From contig NW_025955305.1 of the NCBI RefSeq assembly GCF_022376445.1, positions 1-42,209 on the forward strand: a stretch of 42,209 nt of DNA, given 5' to 3'. The notes under the pieces were generated by a model. It had not been told where the DNA came from. It saw only the letters and a list, made by a program, of their open reading frames with translations, and did not search any database. Origin of the DNA: Fomitopsis serialis. Taxonomy: Eukaryota > Basidiomycota > Agaricomycetes > Polyporales > Fomitopsidaceae. Below, piece after piece: positions 1 to 9,900 of the stretch (position 1 is the stretch's first letter; the number at the start of each line of letters is the position of its first letter). The position numbers were made by a program, and so were the translations under genes.

Positions 1-1803
1 GGCTATGAAGTAATCAGTATATGCACCGATAATTGAATTATTAATGTACCTTTGAGTCATTCAGCATACTGATCAGGTAGGGAACAAGTGTGGGCAAGTG
101 CGGTTCAACCGCGTCGATACATCCTGCAGAAGAGTCAGATTTAATCCACGACGTTCAGAGGAACACTCTCACCCTCAGCCATTGCACCCAGGGCCAGGAT
201 ACCGCTTTCTCTCTGGAGCCAGTCCTCGCTCCACAGCTTGAGCTTCAACGATTCGAGTAATACGTTGAGCAATCTGCGCCAAATCTCACAGCAAGGACAT
301 CAAGAGCAGCAGCTGCGCACTTGCGCAGTTCCACTCCGTCGACATCTCCTCTGCGAATTCGTCATCGTCAAGATCGTCGAAACCTCGTCATCTTCATCTT
401 CAAGCTCCTCCCCATACGCGCCTACGCGAGGCTTGGCAGCGCCTTCGACATCGCCCGTGTTCGAACCCATGAGCCTTGCCGCTGTAATGCCTAGGCTTGA
501 TATCGGTCTCTTTGTCCGGTACGGCTGCATCTTCGGCATCCGCATCGAGCCACAGCAAGTCGTCCTCGCCGTAGACCATGCAGTCCAGTAGCACTGGCGC
601 ACCTTACCAGCAGAGGATGCAAGTATGGCGCGAGGTCGGGATCCTCGGCGAACGTGAGCCAGAACTCGCACGCCTCCAGCGCGACGTTCTCGTTCTTGTC
701 CTTCGTTGAATACAACATATATTCGGCCACGTTGTCATCTCGGGCATCAGCTTCTCGGGGCGCGACGCCAGGGAGAACGAGCGCCTGGCAGACATGCCGA
801 CGCACGGACGGGTCCTCGTCCGACGCGCGCTTGAGAGACAGGCGATGAACGTGTCGATATGCGCAAAGAGCGCCTGCAGTTGATGGGGACGAAGTACGAG
901 AGACAAGCGATGGCATGTGAGCGCATCTTCGCCGAGGATGCTCCGACAGCACTAGGAATTGGGAATCATGAACTCCAGCGGCCATGTACCATTGATCTCG
1001 ACGTCGAGTTTTCGAGGTAGTCTTCGCAGGCCTTCTCGAGGACGTTGAAGGCAGCCTGATGATAGAAGTAACATCAGATACATGTTCTCGGCTAGGATCA
1101 ACCGGAGACCAGTCGATATGCACTGCAGTCCTGCGGACGCCTGCAGCGGCGAACGAAGGGCTGAGGGGAAGCTATGACAAGTAGCGCAGCCGGGTCCGGC
1201 TTACACATCTTCCCGCCCGTCATCAGATGGATGATGTCGAAGCATGCCGCCGGAGAGCGGGGGGTTCAGTCCACACAATGGGACGCACGGGAGGGACTAG
1301 CAAACTCACTTCTTGTTTGTCGAAGTCCTGGTCATCGAGCGCACCAACTAGGTGAGACAACACTCTGGCCAGTTCCTAGGCTCGAGCGTGCCCAAGAATG
1401 CAACGACCGCCTGGCCCGCCACATTGCGAATCATGATTGAGGAGGAGTCGAAGGCTAGTAATACCGCCTTCTTCACGTATTCCATGACATCGGGAGCGGA
1501 GCGCAAGATGAGTCGCGCATTGTTCTTGAGCAAGTATCCAGCGATGGTTCGGATACGGTCTTCTTCCTGGGGCATGGCCGCCAGGATGTGCCCCAGATAC
1601 GCGATGTAGTCTGGTGCGCGCGTGAAATTGTTGAGTTTCTAGCGATGCTCGTTCATTAATGGCCATCTTGACGCGATGAACAGCGCAAATGAACTGACAT
1701 GGGTAATGTCCCTCTGGACTGCGGCGTTCTGAGTATCGGTGGATTCATGGATCGTTTGCAGGATTTCTTGCAATCCGGTCGGCGTGGGAGCCCAGGAGGT
1801 CAT
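1..1803 (-). CDS. Transportin (importin beta-2, Kap104 type), N-terminal half, frame-broken, continues past the left edge
   Basis: Nuclear import receptor that carries PY-NLS cargoes through the pore and releases them on RanGTP binding. The start is the ATG at 1803-1801, opening MTSWAPTPTGLQEILQTI, followed by an intron and then an exon with KLNNFTRAPDY and RTIAGYLLKNNARLIL. Later pieces read NVLEKACEDY, ENVALEACEFWLTFAEDP, DDLLWLDADAEDAAVPDKE, an acidic loop, KLWSEDWLQRESGILALGAM and PHLPTLVPYLISMLNDSK. These match the HEAT-repeat N-half of transportin in order. The frame is broken at a dozen or more places between about 250 and 1360. Almost all breaks are one missing base in a doubled base or short run (near 271, 325, 600, 737, 834, 878, 934, 959, 1010 and 1358), while the residues between them stay conserved and no substitution-type stop is seen. 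The exon nearest the edge is clean. This may be an unpolished stretch or a very young pseudogene. Identity is certain; integrity is not. Confidence 0.88.
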
Positions 1804-2668
1804 GTTGAGGGGAGCGACGCGTAACCAACGCAGCGATGGACGATGGTGGACGCGTAAAAGCAAGAAGAGTTGGGGTCGACGACAAACCGCGTGGCTGATG
1901 TTGAGATCTATAACCCCAGATAATTCCGCCATAATATAGCTTAGCCTTCCTAATTGGGATAAGCGACCCAGGTACATTAACACCACGCGTTTTTACCCCG
2001 GATTCGAAGCCTTGACAGCAGCCAGCTGCAGCTAAGAACAGAACTTTGATAGACTCCCACTCGAGAGCCATGAATGGCCAATTCAATACTGCTCTCGGTC
2101 ATCATAATGATGCCTACCGAACAGGCATAGCTGCAGCAATACTATTCAAGGAATAACCTTCACACTAAGTGGGACTATCATTGGACATGCGCATTGCGCA
2201 GCGACGGAGAGGGAGACGAGAGGAAAGGAAGGAGGAGCACAGAGGGCTTCGCCCTCCGTGACAGTCATCGGTGAATCTTGGCATATTTGGAGCATGTCCA
2301 CCCAGCTTTCCACATGTTCTGCCTAATTCTCAGCCAGTTTCCGGGCCCCGAACAGGCTTTGCCATGGGGTTATGCAAAGGGATATGGACATGTCTTGTTC
2401 GGCCTCCTAATGATCATCATAGTGTGCTGGACAGCCTTCTCGGAGGCGGACATGATATCGATCAAAGCATGGCGTGGACATTGAACGACAGTTCTACGAC
2501 TGCAGCACGCGTCCAAGCGTATGGGATAGGTCGCATCTACATGTTCTATCGCGATAAGCCATGCACGGACCATGTAAAGGTCGAATATCGGCCTGCTGAG
2601 TTCCCGCACGATCTACGCCGGCCGAATGGCCTGTGCCACGCCTTCTATTCCGGAAGGATTCTCTTCGG
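1804..2668. other. Intergenic, between FSH1 3' end and transportin start
   Basis: I see no supported gene here. A 171-codon plus-strand frame at 2271-2786 overlaps the last FSH1 exon on the other strand and shows no family motif. A purine-rich run at about 2205-2242 ends in a small GGGCTTCGCCC hairpin. The part next to 1803 should hold the transportin promoter. Confidence 0.5.
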
Positions 2669-3984
2669 TCATAAAGCGCTAGGGGTAGCGCTACCGGACG
2701 CTTTGGGGGTCGAGGCTCCCGAAGCGTCCTGTGACGGTGCTGCAGAGCCCGGGGAAGGCACGTCTCCCGCAGGATCTCGAAGGTAGCTGCGCATGAAGTT
2801 CCGCCACGGCGCCTTGGAGGGGACGAAATGACCTGCGGGCGTGGAATGCATGGCCACCGAATCGTCAGAACCCCGTCATTCACACGTGCGAGACGGAGGC
2901 ACGCACCTCCATCGTGGTACTCGACCCGCTTGTTACTCGAAATATCCAGTATCGTCCTGGACCGTTCTTCGACGACGATGACATCCGTCCTTCCCAGGAT
3001 GTGCAGGCTTCGCGTGGGATACGAAGGTAACAAGATGACGTCGCAGAGCGGACTAACCGGCCTGAAGCCTGCTATGGCAACGCAGAACTGCCTGTGGGAT
3101 AACAGATTCATTAATCTCGGACACGTCGGAGCACGGCAACTGTACTGAGAGACAAGGCAAACGCATTGGTACTCGACACTCACAAAGGTGGATGGGGCGG
3201 CTCCCCATTGATCAAGAATGGCGGATGCACCGCCGGCTTCTCGAGCTGCCAGGGTCCATGATGAAGTCAGCGATTGGTTCAATGTCTCGGAAGATGTGCG
3301 CACCAAGGCCGCGAGGATAGCTGCCATGGCGGCGCCCTGGCTGATAGACAGATGTTGTCACTGTACGCAGTCATCCCTGGAAGACAGTTCAAACCTAAAC
3401 CCAAATACTCCCTGGAACAACAAATTCACGTCATACATTGCCGCCGGCTAATTGAAGAAACCCTCATACATCATAGTGGTCCTTCGCAAGCACGTCTCGT
3501 AGCACGGCGAGGGATTCTTCGAGCCCGTTCGTTTGCGTCCGATCCTCGTTCACTCGCCACCAACCACGCGGGGCGAGGACGGGGTCCGTCTCAGTGGTCG
3601 CCTCTGCAGCGCCGAGATTATCAAGGGACGACTCGGGCGACTGCGACGTGAGGTACGCCATATCGACCGGCGTCAGTACGTGAGGGGCGTCCACGAAGAC
3701 TGCCATGATACTGGGGATCAGGTAGCAGGGCTGTCAATCAATGCATCGACGCACCTAAGTCAAACTCTTTGTTGCATGTCTTGCGGAAAGCACCCATCTG
3801 CGAGAGAGATCAGTTGGGGCGCACGGACGTCAGTGTGATTCTCACCCGCTTGCTGAAGATGGTCCCGCTCTGCGCATACCTGGCGCATGTACGCAACCGA
3901 TGGCGTGGTCAACGCTCAGTAGGTTGCCTATCCATGGATCTCCGTGGCTTACCCGTGTAACATCAAAACTTTGCGTGCTGACAT
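2669..3984 (-). CDS. FSH1-family serine hydrolase (alpha/beta hydrolase)
   Basis: Small cytosolic alpha/beta-hydrolase of the fungal FSH1/FSH2/FSH3 (OVCA2-like) family; natural substrate unknown. It was rebuilt from eight exons: 3984-3953, 3879-3846, 3797-3755, 3699-3470, 3411-3395, 3340-3184, 3087-2907 and 2832-2669. They sum to 858 nt, giving 285 residues with an intact frame. The start MSARKVLMLHGYAQSGTIF contains the usual N-terminal HG element. The nucleophile elbow GFSQGAA places Ser119, GRTDVIV places Asp206 and GGHFVPSK places His233, so the triad is complete. FVDAPHVL is also typical. The Ser-Pro-Ala-rich tail (about residues 255-285) is less conserved. All introns are GT-AG. Two very short exons (17 and 32 nt) would make automatic models fail. 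It lies on the same strand as transportin, with no sign of co-regulation. Confidence 0.93.
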
Positions 3985-5533
3985 GATGTTGATCTGTCTG
4001 ATCAAATGTCTATGGTACTTGTTTGAAGTGATCCGGAGGCGAGCTGAGAGGCTCTTGGGCTTCGAAGGAACGAAACAGCTCAAAGTTAGTGAGAGACAAC
4101 TGAAAAGGTGCAGAGCAAAGCCTGACTGGCGGGTAAGACTGCGACTCAGAATTGGATGACGCGATCGTGGTTCATCGGCACTCCGGATCTATCGACCTCC
4201 GACTTGCAAAATGAACGTGAACGGCCGAGGCCCCTTTGTTGCTAGCAAAATCAAGATTCAGTTTCTAGAGGGACCACCGGCCCAGCTGACACACTCTCGG
4301 CCAAGAAAAATCGCGTTTGCTCGGAGCTCTGTCAAATGTGTTAGACAGTAGGTGGTAGCGTAGTACACGCACGAGGTTGCAATACATCATAATGGGCGAG
4401 AGATCGACTCGTGCCAGTGAGTGAGCATCCAGTGACAGTGATTCCAGTCGGGTGATAAAGAGAAATGCCGATGAGTCGCAAGTGAGACAAAGCTAAATGA
4501 AAGAAGAGCGAGCCACCGGCGTGCAGGTCAACGTCAACTTTAACTCCTTGAAGTTCAAGCGCCTATGCGCAAGTCGAGGCACTCGGGCATTGCAGCTGGC
4601 AGGTGGCATAGCCAACGAGTACTGTAAACTATCATGCGACTATCCGAGTACACCCTCGGGCCCAAGCTCTCCCTTCTCGCACTTTTGTGCTCTATGATTC
4701 AGGATCAACCACTACTACTCACCATCAAACTTAAAGCCACTGCACACTCACTTGCCGATGCCCATGTGATTTTCTGAAGAGAAAAATGAGGAATCAGGGG
4801 GATGGACAAGATGGCGGTTGAGAGCAAGAGCATGAGCAGCAAGACGATCTCTGGGACGGACTGGAGGACTCCATGAGGCGACTTGGGATGACCATGACGT
4901 CACGCCAAATCCGGGAGTGTTGACATTACTGAACGATAGCGAGCTATTACTGTAGTGTGCGCATTGGGTACAGTAAGTCATCAGTAAGTGTTTAAATTCC
5001 GTGGTCAACCGGTCGAATTTTGGAACCCCATCTCCTACGCACGATGCCCGCGTAGTTTCCCCCCGCGCCTGCCGTGGTCCGAGTCGCATACGTCAAGCCC
5101 ACATCGCACGCCTACGATGGTATACGCAAGGCTAAAAAGGAAGTGACTAGTACACTGTGACAGAACACGTCTACCCTCTACCCCGACGCCAGTGTTGGTG
5201 TGGCTACGTTCATGTGTGGACCGCTTCCGGTGATGGTGAAAAGTTTGTGCTGTCGGGCCTGAAGGAGATGAGCATCGAAGACGGGAAGACTAGAACATTG
5301 GCCATCGAAACCCTGGGCGTAGGTTTGTTCGGTGTATGCATTGGTTTGTCCTAGATCGCTTTCATATGTTACAAGCGGTAGCAGGGTCTAATTCCGCAGC
5401 CTTCGGAAAGTGTACAATGACATACTCAACGGGAGATACTTTGAAGCCTTTTGCTACAATTTGTACGTCGGTCCATCTTGACGAGGCGATGCCTCGTTCG
5501 TGGTGGTGGCAATGACGGTGCAGGACGCCGTGA
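3985..5533. other. Intergenic 1.5 kb
   Basis: No gene is supported. On the minus strand at about 4860-4775 a frame reads a hydrophobic run (VPEIVLLLMLLLSTAILSIP) followed by a TTCAG acceptor-like end. It could be a remnant of a membrane-protein exon, but no neighbouring exon was found. The ORFs at 4497-4697 and 5157-5354 (plus) have no recognisable motif. Confidence 0.35.
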
Positions 5534-6241
5534 TCAATGGTGCTCGTCGGTACACCATATCTTCAATTTCCCTTCTTTCCTGCCCTGTGGAATATTTGCA
5601 TGAGCCATCGAGATGGCAAGCTCATAGTCCGTCTGATCTTGCAGATCAACCTGTGCACACCCGATCAGCCCGCGCAGTTCACATTGTCATGATATACAGA
5701 GACTACTGTGCGACTCACCCGTTCATTATCCTCGTCCTCGAACTGCATGCGCAATCCGGCGGGCGGATGTCCGAACTTCGCAAGGACCGCTGTATAGAAA
5801 TCCTCCCAGGAGAGGTCCGATCTGATTGGCATTCCACGCACAGCGCCTTGGTAGTAGAGCTACAAACTGTCGTTCAGCACCTATGAAGATATGTCTCATC
5901 TGGCATAGAGTGATAGGGCACGATGCATCCCGTGTGCCAGTATGATGACACCGGGTGACTTCACGCACCTTGACGTGTATTACGAAGGTGCTTATATGCG
6001 CCAACCTATGATCTGGCGGGCCTGGGAGCTCGCTTCTTTCCGAATGAGATTGAGGAGAGTCCATCCTCTGCGAGTTTGACGGCCTGACCTCTGTACTATG
6101 CCTCCACTTTGGATCGCTGAAATGAACTTGAGATGACGGCGGTTCGGTGTCCACGCTGCTACTAGTGCTTGTCCTCATATTAGGCAAGTCGCTGTCACTG
6201 GAGGATGTAACCGTTGCGGCACGGACTGCAGCGCCCGCCAT
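5534..6241 (-). CDS. Stand-alone PB1-domain protein
   Basis: Three exons (6241-5969, 5859-5719 and 5650-5534) give 531 nt, or 176 residues. The first about 78 residues are Ser/Thr-rich and probably disordered. From STFVIHVK the chain enters a PB1 fold. It continues with LYYQGAVRGMPI, LSWEDFYTAVLAKFG, GLRMQFEDEDNERVDLQDQ and TDYELAISMA, and ends in LKIWCTDEHH. The acidic OPCA motif (DEDNERV, then DYELA) and the Lys in beta-1 are both present, so the domain could pair as acidic and basic partner. PB1 domains mediate heterotypic scaffolding, for example in kinase and Cdc24/NADPH-oxidase complexes. Here there is no kinase, SH3 or TPR partner domain in the same protein. The start is the first ATG of exon 1; an upstream exon cannot be excluded. 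The partner is unknown. Confidence 0.75.
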
Positions 6242-6837
6242 GTCCACGAGTGCTGATTGACAAAACTGCTCTCCGCTACGGAAGCGATGCGGAATCAGGT
6301 GTGTTTGCTAATTTCGAGAAGATCTGAGCGAAATGACCTTCTTGCCCTCTCCATCACACGCGGCTGGTGTTGGAGAATGGACGGACTCTCGTAGAGTACC
6401 AGTAGTTCGAATACCTAAGGACCTTTAGTGTACGATCGCTCCGGCGCTTCCTTACGTAAGCGCCAACGCGCGCGTTTTCACTCGCATTCGCTCCGTACAC
6501 CTCAGTACTCGAACATACAGCGTCGAGACTGAGGTGAGTAGTATCCCGATACCTTACGTCGTTCTTTACTCACATATTGTAGTCACTCCGTGTCTCTTTC
6601 AGGTTTGTCAATAATACAAGTACTCGAACATACAGCGTCGAGACTGAGTCACTCCGTGTCTCTTACAGTTCGTACTAGCTGCCCCCACTCCTTTCACAAT
6701 AGCTGGTCCCTTGGCCAAGGCTAAAATATGCATAAGGATCAATGAGCCATATAGGGATAACGACCACCACTTACAACATACCATAAATTTATGTACCGCC
6801 GCAGAAGGGCCCATCTCTGCGCTGCCCTCTTGTGGCA
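6242..6837. other. Intergenic with split tandem duplication
   Basis: It lies between the 5' end of the PB1 gene and the 3' end of the small unknown gene. It holds a near-perfect 22-bp palindrome around 6447-6468 (GGCGCTT, CTTACGTAAG, CGCC) and the tandem duplication described separately. No coding region is supported. Confidence 0.5.
6504..6668 (+). repeat. Tandem 50-bp duplication; first copy split by a GT-AG 49-mer
   Basis: Copy B (6619-6668) is one continuous 50-bp block. Copy A carries the same block as 6504-6533 plus 6583-6602, interrupted exactly between the two parts by 6534-6582. The interruption begins GTGAGTAGTA and ends ATATTGTAG. The flanking halves match with a single mismatch (CTCTTTCAG versus CTCTTACAG). 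The interruption has the donor, acceptor and length of a typical intron from this genome. The spacer between the copies is 16 bp. No surrounding reading frame was recognised. Confidence 0.85.
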
Positions 6838-7408
6838 CTAATGGCACTCTCTGTCTGTCATAGTCTCGGCAGTCGGGGCTCCAGTGGTGGTCGTGTCCCT
6901 ATCGTCCTGAACCTGATGGCTGGCGATCCTAGAGTCCGTGGCAGAAGGCTCCCCAGCCCCTACAGACGGATCCAAACCGATGTCCAAGTCGACAGACTGC
7001 TCGAGTGCCCGGTCCGACCGCAGTGATGCCATCAGCTCCGACTCGTGAGGAGGCCCCTGACGATCTACCGCCATTCCAGCCGCCGAGGAATAAGGCTCGT
7101 CTCCAGTAGACAGCTTCGCTTGTCTACATAGGGCTCGGCCCTCGCGGACAATAAAGGGATTCAGAAAGAAAGGAAAAAGAAAAAGAAAAGACAGCTTCGC
7201 TAGTTTGGTGCGGCTTCTGATATTGTGGGTCAAAATATTGACGATTAGAGCAGGAGTCTTTTGCTATAGATTTCACGCACCGCGCTTCGGACAGGGTTAG
7301 CGACTTGGACTTAGGCTCCTCTGATTGATTTGCTGTGTGAAGGTCCGGGGGACCTTCCGACTCCAGGTCGCGTATGCGTTTACGGCCCTTGGCCTCGACG
7401 TCGTCCAT
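6838..7408 (-). CDS. Small acidic protein of unknown function with an in-frame insertion
   Basis: I do not recognise the family. The two-exon model is 7408-7281 and 7216-6838, with donor GTGCGT and acceptor ATATCAG. It gives 507 nt, or 168 residues. It starts MDDVEAKGRKRIRDLESEG and runs as a hydrophilic, Ser/Asp/Glu-rich chain to MTDRECH. In exon 2 a 68-bp insertion plus a 13-bp duplication adds exactly 27 codons. These include a hydrophobic run FLFLFPFFLNPF in an otherwise polar protein and a repeated AKLS. Without them the protein would be 141 residues. On this strand the insertion also offers a pyrimidine tract and a TATGTAG acceptor in the same phase, so it could be spliced out with the intron. 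Two open exons in phase support a real gene, but expression is unproven. Confidence 0.5.
7108..7201 (+). mobile_element. Short A-rich-tailed insertion with 13-bp target duplication
   Basis: AGACAGCTTCGCT occurs at 7108-7120 and again at 7189-7201. Between them are 68 bp with a GGGCTCGGCCC hairpin near the start and an A/G-rich tail (AAAG/AAAAAG runs). A long flanking duplication with an A-rich 3' end is what target-primed reverse transcription leaves, so a tiny SINE-like or 5'-truncated retroposon is the best reading. Replication slippage is less likely because the inserted bases are not a copy of their flank. Confidence 0.55.
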
Positions 7409-7799
7409 GGCAAAGCAGCTGGAGGAGAAGGTGAGTCAAACCTGTAACGTGCACGAAGATTGTGTAAAGGCCACCAACGAAAGAGTGATAGGGGTCGTCG
7501 AGGTTCAATGGACTGCATGAGCAGGCGCGGCAGCATCAGGAAAATCCCCCTCGGCTACAATAGCCCTAGAATAGTCCTCGACGCAACTATCGCGCCGCTA
7601 ATGTACCTACTCCTCACTACTGCTCGCTCATGTTTACTACGAGTACCCTGGCCTGATCCAGGATGAATTGTCGTTAGCTGGTTTCGCCCAATCCAATTCG
7701 AACGACCCAGTTTACAATACATGAAACTAATGTACAGTAGCTTTTATCACTGCGGCTTCTACTCTATCGCTCGTAACCGTGCTCTTCTCCGTCCAAGGC
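7409..7799. other. Intergenic, upstream region of the small unknown gene
   Basis: No gene is supported. It should include the promoter of the minus-strand gene that starts at 7408. Confidence 0.4.
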
Positions 7800-8550
7800 G
7801 AGCGACTATGTTGGGGAAGGGGACAGCGAACGAGCGGTCTGCGAGTGTACAGGTAAGCCAGATGCAGACGAGGACATGAGCGGGCAAGCTTGAAGTCCGC
7901 GAGGTTCAATGAGGCACATTGACAGGCGGGCGAGTGTATGGAAGTGAGTAGGCAGGTGAGTGAACCCCGAGTCGGAGGTAGAGGCCCTAGGCGGAGGAGG
8001 GATGCGCGCCCGCGTGAGGGAATCGCGTGCGACATTGGTCGGGGGTGGCTGGTTGGCGTGGCGGGGCGGGGCAGAGAGGCGGGGCGGTGACGCGGCTGCG
8101 GGGCAACGTCGTTGGAGGTGGCCAGGACGATGACAGGAGCTGCGTGGGACTGCGGTAACGATGCGACGAGGGTGTACTGAACGGGAAATGCGCACTATGA
8201 GAGCGTGCCGGCGGCTCCGAGTACAAGCCGCCACCGTCGGTACAGGTGCTGCGCGTGCGAGTGTTGAGCAATCACGGAAAAGTCGCGCATAGGGCGCGTG
8301 AGTGGGCCAGCAAGGACGCAAGTAGGTTTCGTAGTAGAAGGGTCACGGTGAGGGCCGGTGAGCAAGAAGGAGCGGGCGGCAAGGCGAGCAGGGGCGGGCA
8401 GACAGTCGGCCGAGTTCGCAAGAGAATGAACAAGTGGACGAGCGCGGGCGCGCAAGCTAGGAAGAGGGCAAGCGCGGGCGAGCAAGAGCAGGCGGCTGAG
8501 GGTGTGTGCGAGACTCAGAGGGTGGGAGCACGAGAGAGTATGTAAGCCAG
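7800..8550. repeat. G-rich low-complexity tract (degenerate GGCGAGCA/GCAAG motifs)
   Basis: The plus strand is strongly enriched in G over C and in words such as GCGAGC, GGCGAGCA, GCAAG and GGGCGGG. Several long frames run through it on both strands, but they are products of the composition: they are Arg/Ala/Gly or Ser/Pro/Leu-rich and have no domain. Motif spacing is irregular, so it is a decayed minisatellite rather than a clean array. Confidence 0.6.
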
Positions 8551-9168
8551 ATGCGTGCACAGGTGCGCAGACTCACTGGCGGATAAGAAGGCACCATGAC
8601 CACGAGCTCATCGCTCGTCAGCGCACTCACCAGGGCATGGATCCTAGGACGTACCTGCGAGTTTCAAATCTTCATGCCCATTTTCTGCGCTCGCTACATC
8701 CATCCGTGTGGTTCCTTTCCTCTTTTCCTTCGCGGCATCTCTGATTGCTCCCGCGTGTTCCGAGCAGCTCAACCACTTAGCGCTAGGTTCACAGACATGT
8801 TATGCCGAAAAGTTCTACTAGTAGTGTAGCCGAATTCTCGTCGCGAGAAGTGGAGACGTAAGAGCTACCAGTTGAACGTTGAGACATACCTAAATGGCAA
8901 GTGCAGGCGCAGAGAAGGCTGCTCGAGAGTCCGGTGGTATGTGATGGTCCTAGCAGTGATGTCGCAGAGCACTTCCTCAGCAATGGAATAACACAGGGAT
9001 GTCCGGTGCGAGGACCGACCTGGATACAGCAGGCCGGCGCCGTGTACGAACTCGAGCACCCGAAGCGCCACAGTTGCTTGCCCTAAACGGGGCTTCAATC
9101 TCCGATCGCGACATGCCACGTCGCCACACGTCGCCGCTACGTCGCCCTGCTGCTGCTGCTCCTCGCCT

Positions 9169-9369
9169 CCCTTCCTGGTCGCCTGCGAGTTCCCGTACTG
9201 CCCGCTCACGCCCGCGCAGATCGCGCGCCGGTGCACCGCGCAGAAGCTCGACGCCCTCCTCGCCGCGGGCGTGCGCACATTCATCGACCTCACCGAGCCG
9301 CACGAGCTCTTCCCGTACGCACCGCACCTCGCCTCCGCGTGGCAATTCTTGTCCGAGTCCAGACGTTAG
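9169..9369 (+). pseudogene. Truncated protein tyrosine/dual-specificity phosphatase-like fragment
   Basis: A 66-codon frame reads FLVACEFPYCPLTPAQIARR, then KLDALLAAGVRTFIDLTEPH and ELFPYAPHL, and stops at TAG 9367-9369. This resembles the N-terminal part of atypical tyrosine phosphatases, where a line such as LLDAGVRTFIDLTEP precedes the catalytic domain. The CX5R active-site loop should follow about 50-80 residues later but is absent; the frame ends and C-rich low-complexity DNA begins about 110 bp further on. No start codon or upstream exon is evident. Its third-position GC is much higher than that of its surroundings, so a relocated exon piece is likely. Family assignment is moderately sure; function is lost. 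Confidence 0.5.
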
Positions 9370-9479
9370 CTTTACAACCCTACACGAGATCAAGCAATGG
9401 GTGGTACCAGTTGGGTACGTACATAAAACATGCCCGAACAGAGATCAATAATGATTTCTTCTTACAAGACTAATTACAA

Positions 9480-9900
9480 CCCGTCGTGCATCCGCTTTCC
9501 CTCTCACGACCGCCCACTCACTGGTTCGTTCTCGTCATCTGCGTGCCTTGTCACCCTTCTCGCCTGCTCTCACCGCCCTTCTCGCCTGCTCTCACCCTCC
9601 CTTCTCGCCTGCTCGCCCGTCTCGATTGCTCGCTCGCTCGCCCGCCTTCCTTCGCCTCCATCCTTGCCATCCTGCTAGCTTGACTACCAGCCTGTTCGCT
9701 TGTTGACTTGTTCGCTCACTCACCTGCCCGCCCTCGCTCACTCGCCTTCGCCTGCCCACTCCTCACTCTCTTTCGCTTATGGTCCCTCTCGCACGCGCTC
9801 CTCTCCTACCCATACTTCCGTACACCCGTCCGGCCGGTTGCGCACCTGCTGCCCACTCGCCCATGCGACCCACCACCCACCCACACATCGACTTGCCCAT
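9480..9900. repeat. C-rich low-complexity tract with 22-bp tandem repeat
   Basis: The plus strand is C/T-rich, the mirror of the G-rich tract at 7800-8550. Within it, CCCTTCTCGCCTGCTCTCAC recurs about three times from 9554 to about 9620, with a period of 22-23 bp. Looser CTCGCTCGC and CACTCGCC words follow. The translated frames are only Leu/Ser/Pro/Arg-rich strings and are not genes. Confidence 0.7.

Noticed and set aside
2271..2786. 171-codon plus-strand ORF
   Set aside because: It overlaps the last, motif-bearing exon of the FSH1 gene on the other strand and has no recognisable domain.
7806..8560. Long frames (up to 171 codons) on both strands
   Set aside because: Products of the G-rich low-complexity tract; both strands are open and no family is recognised.
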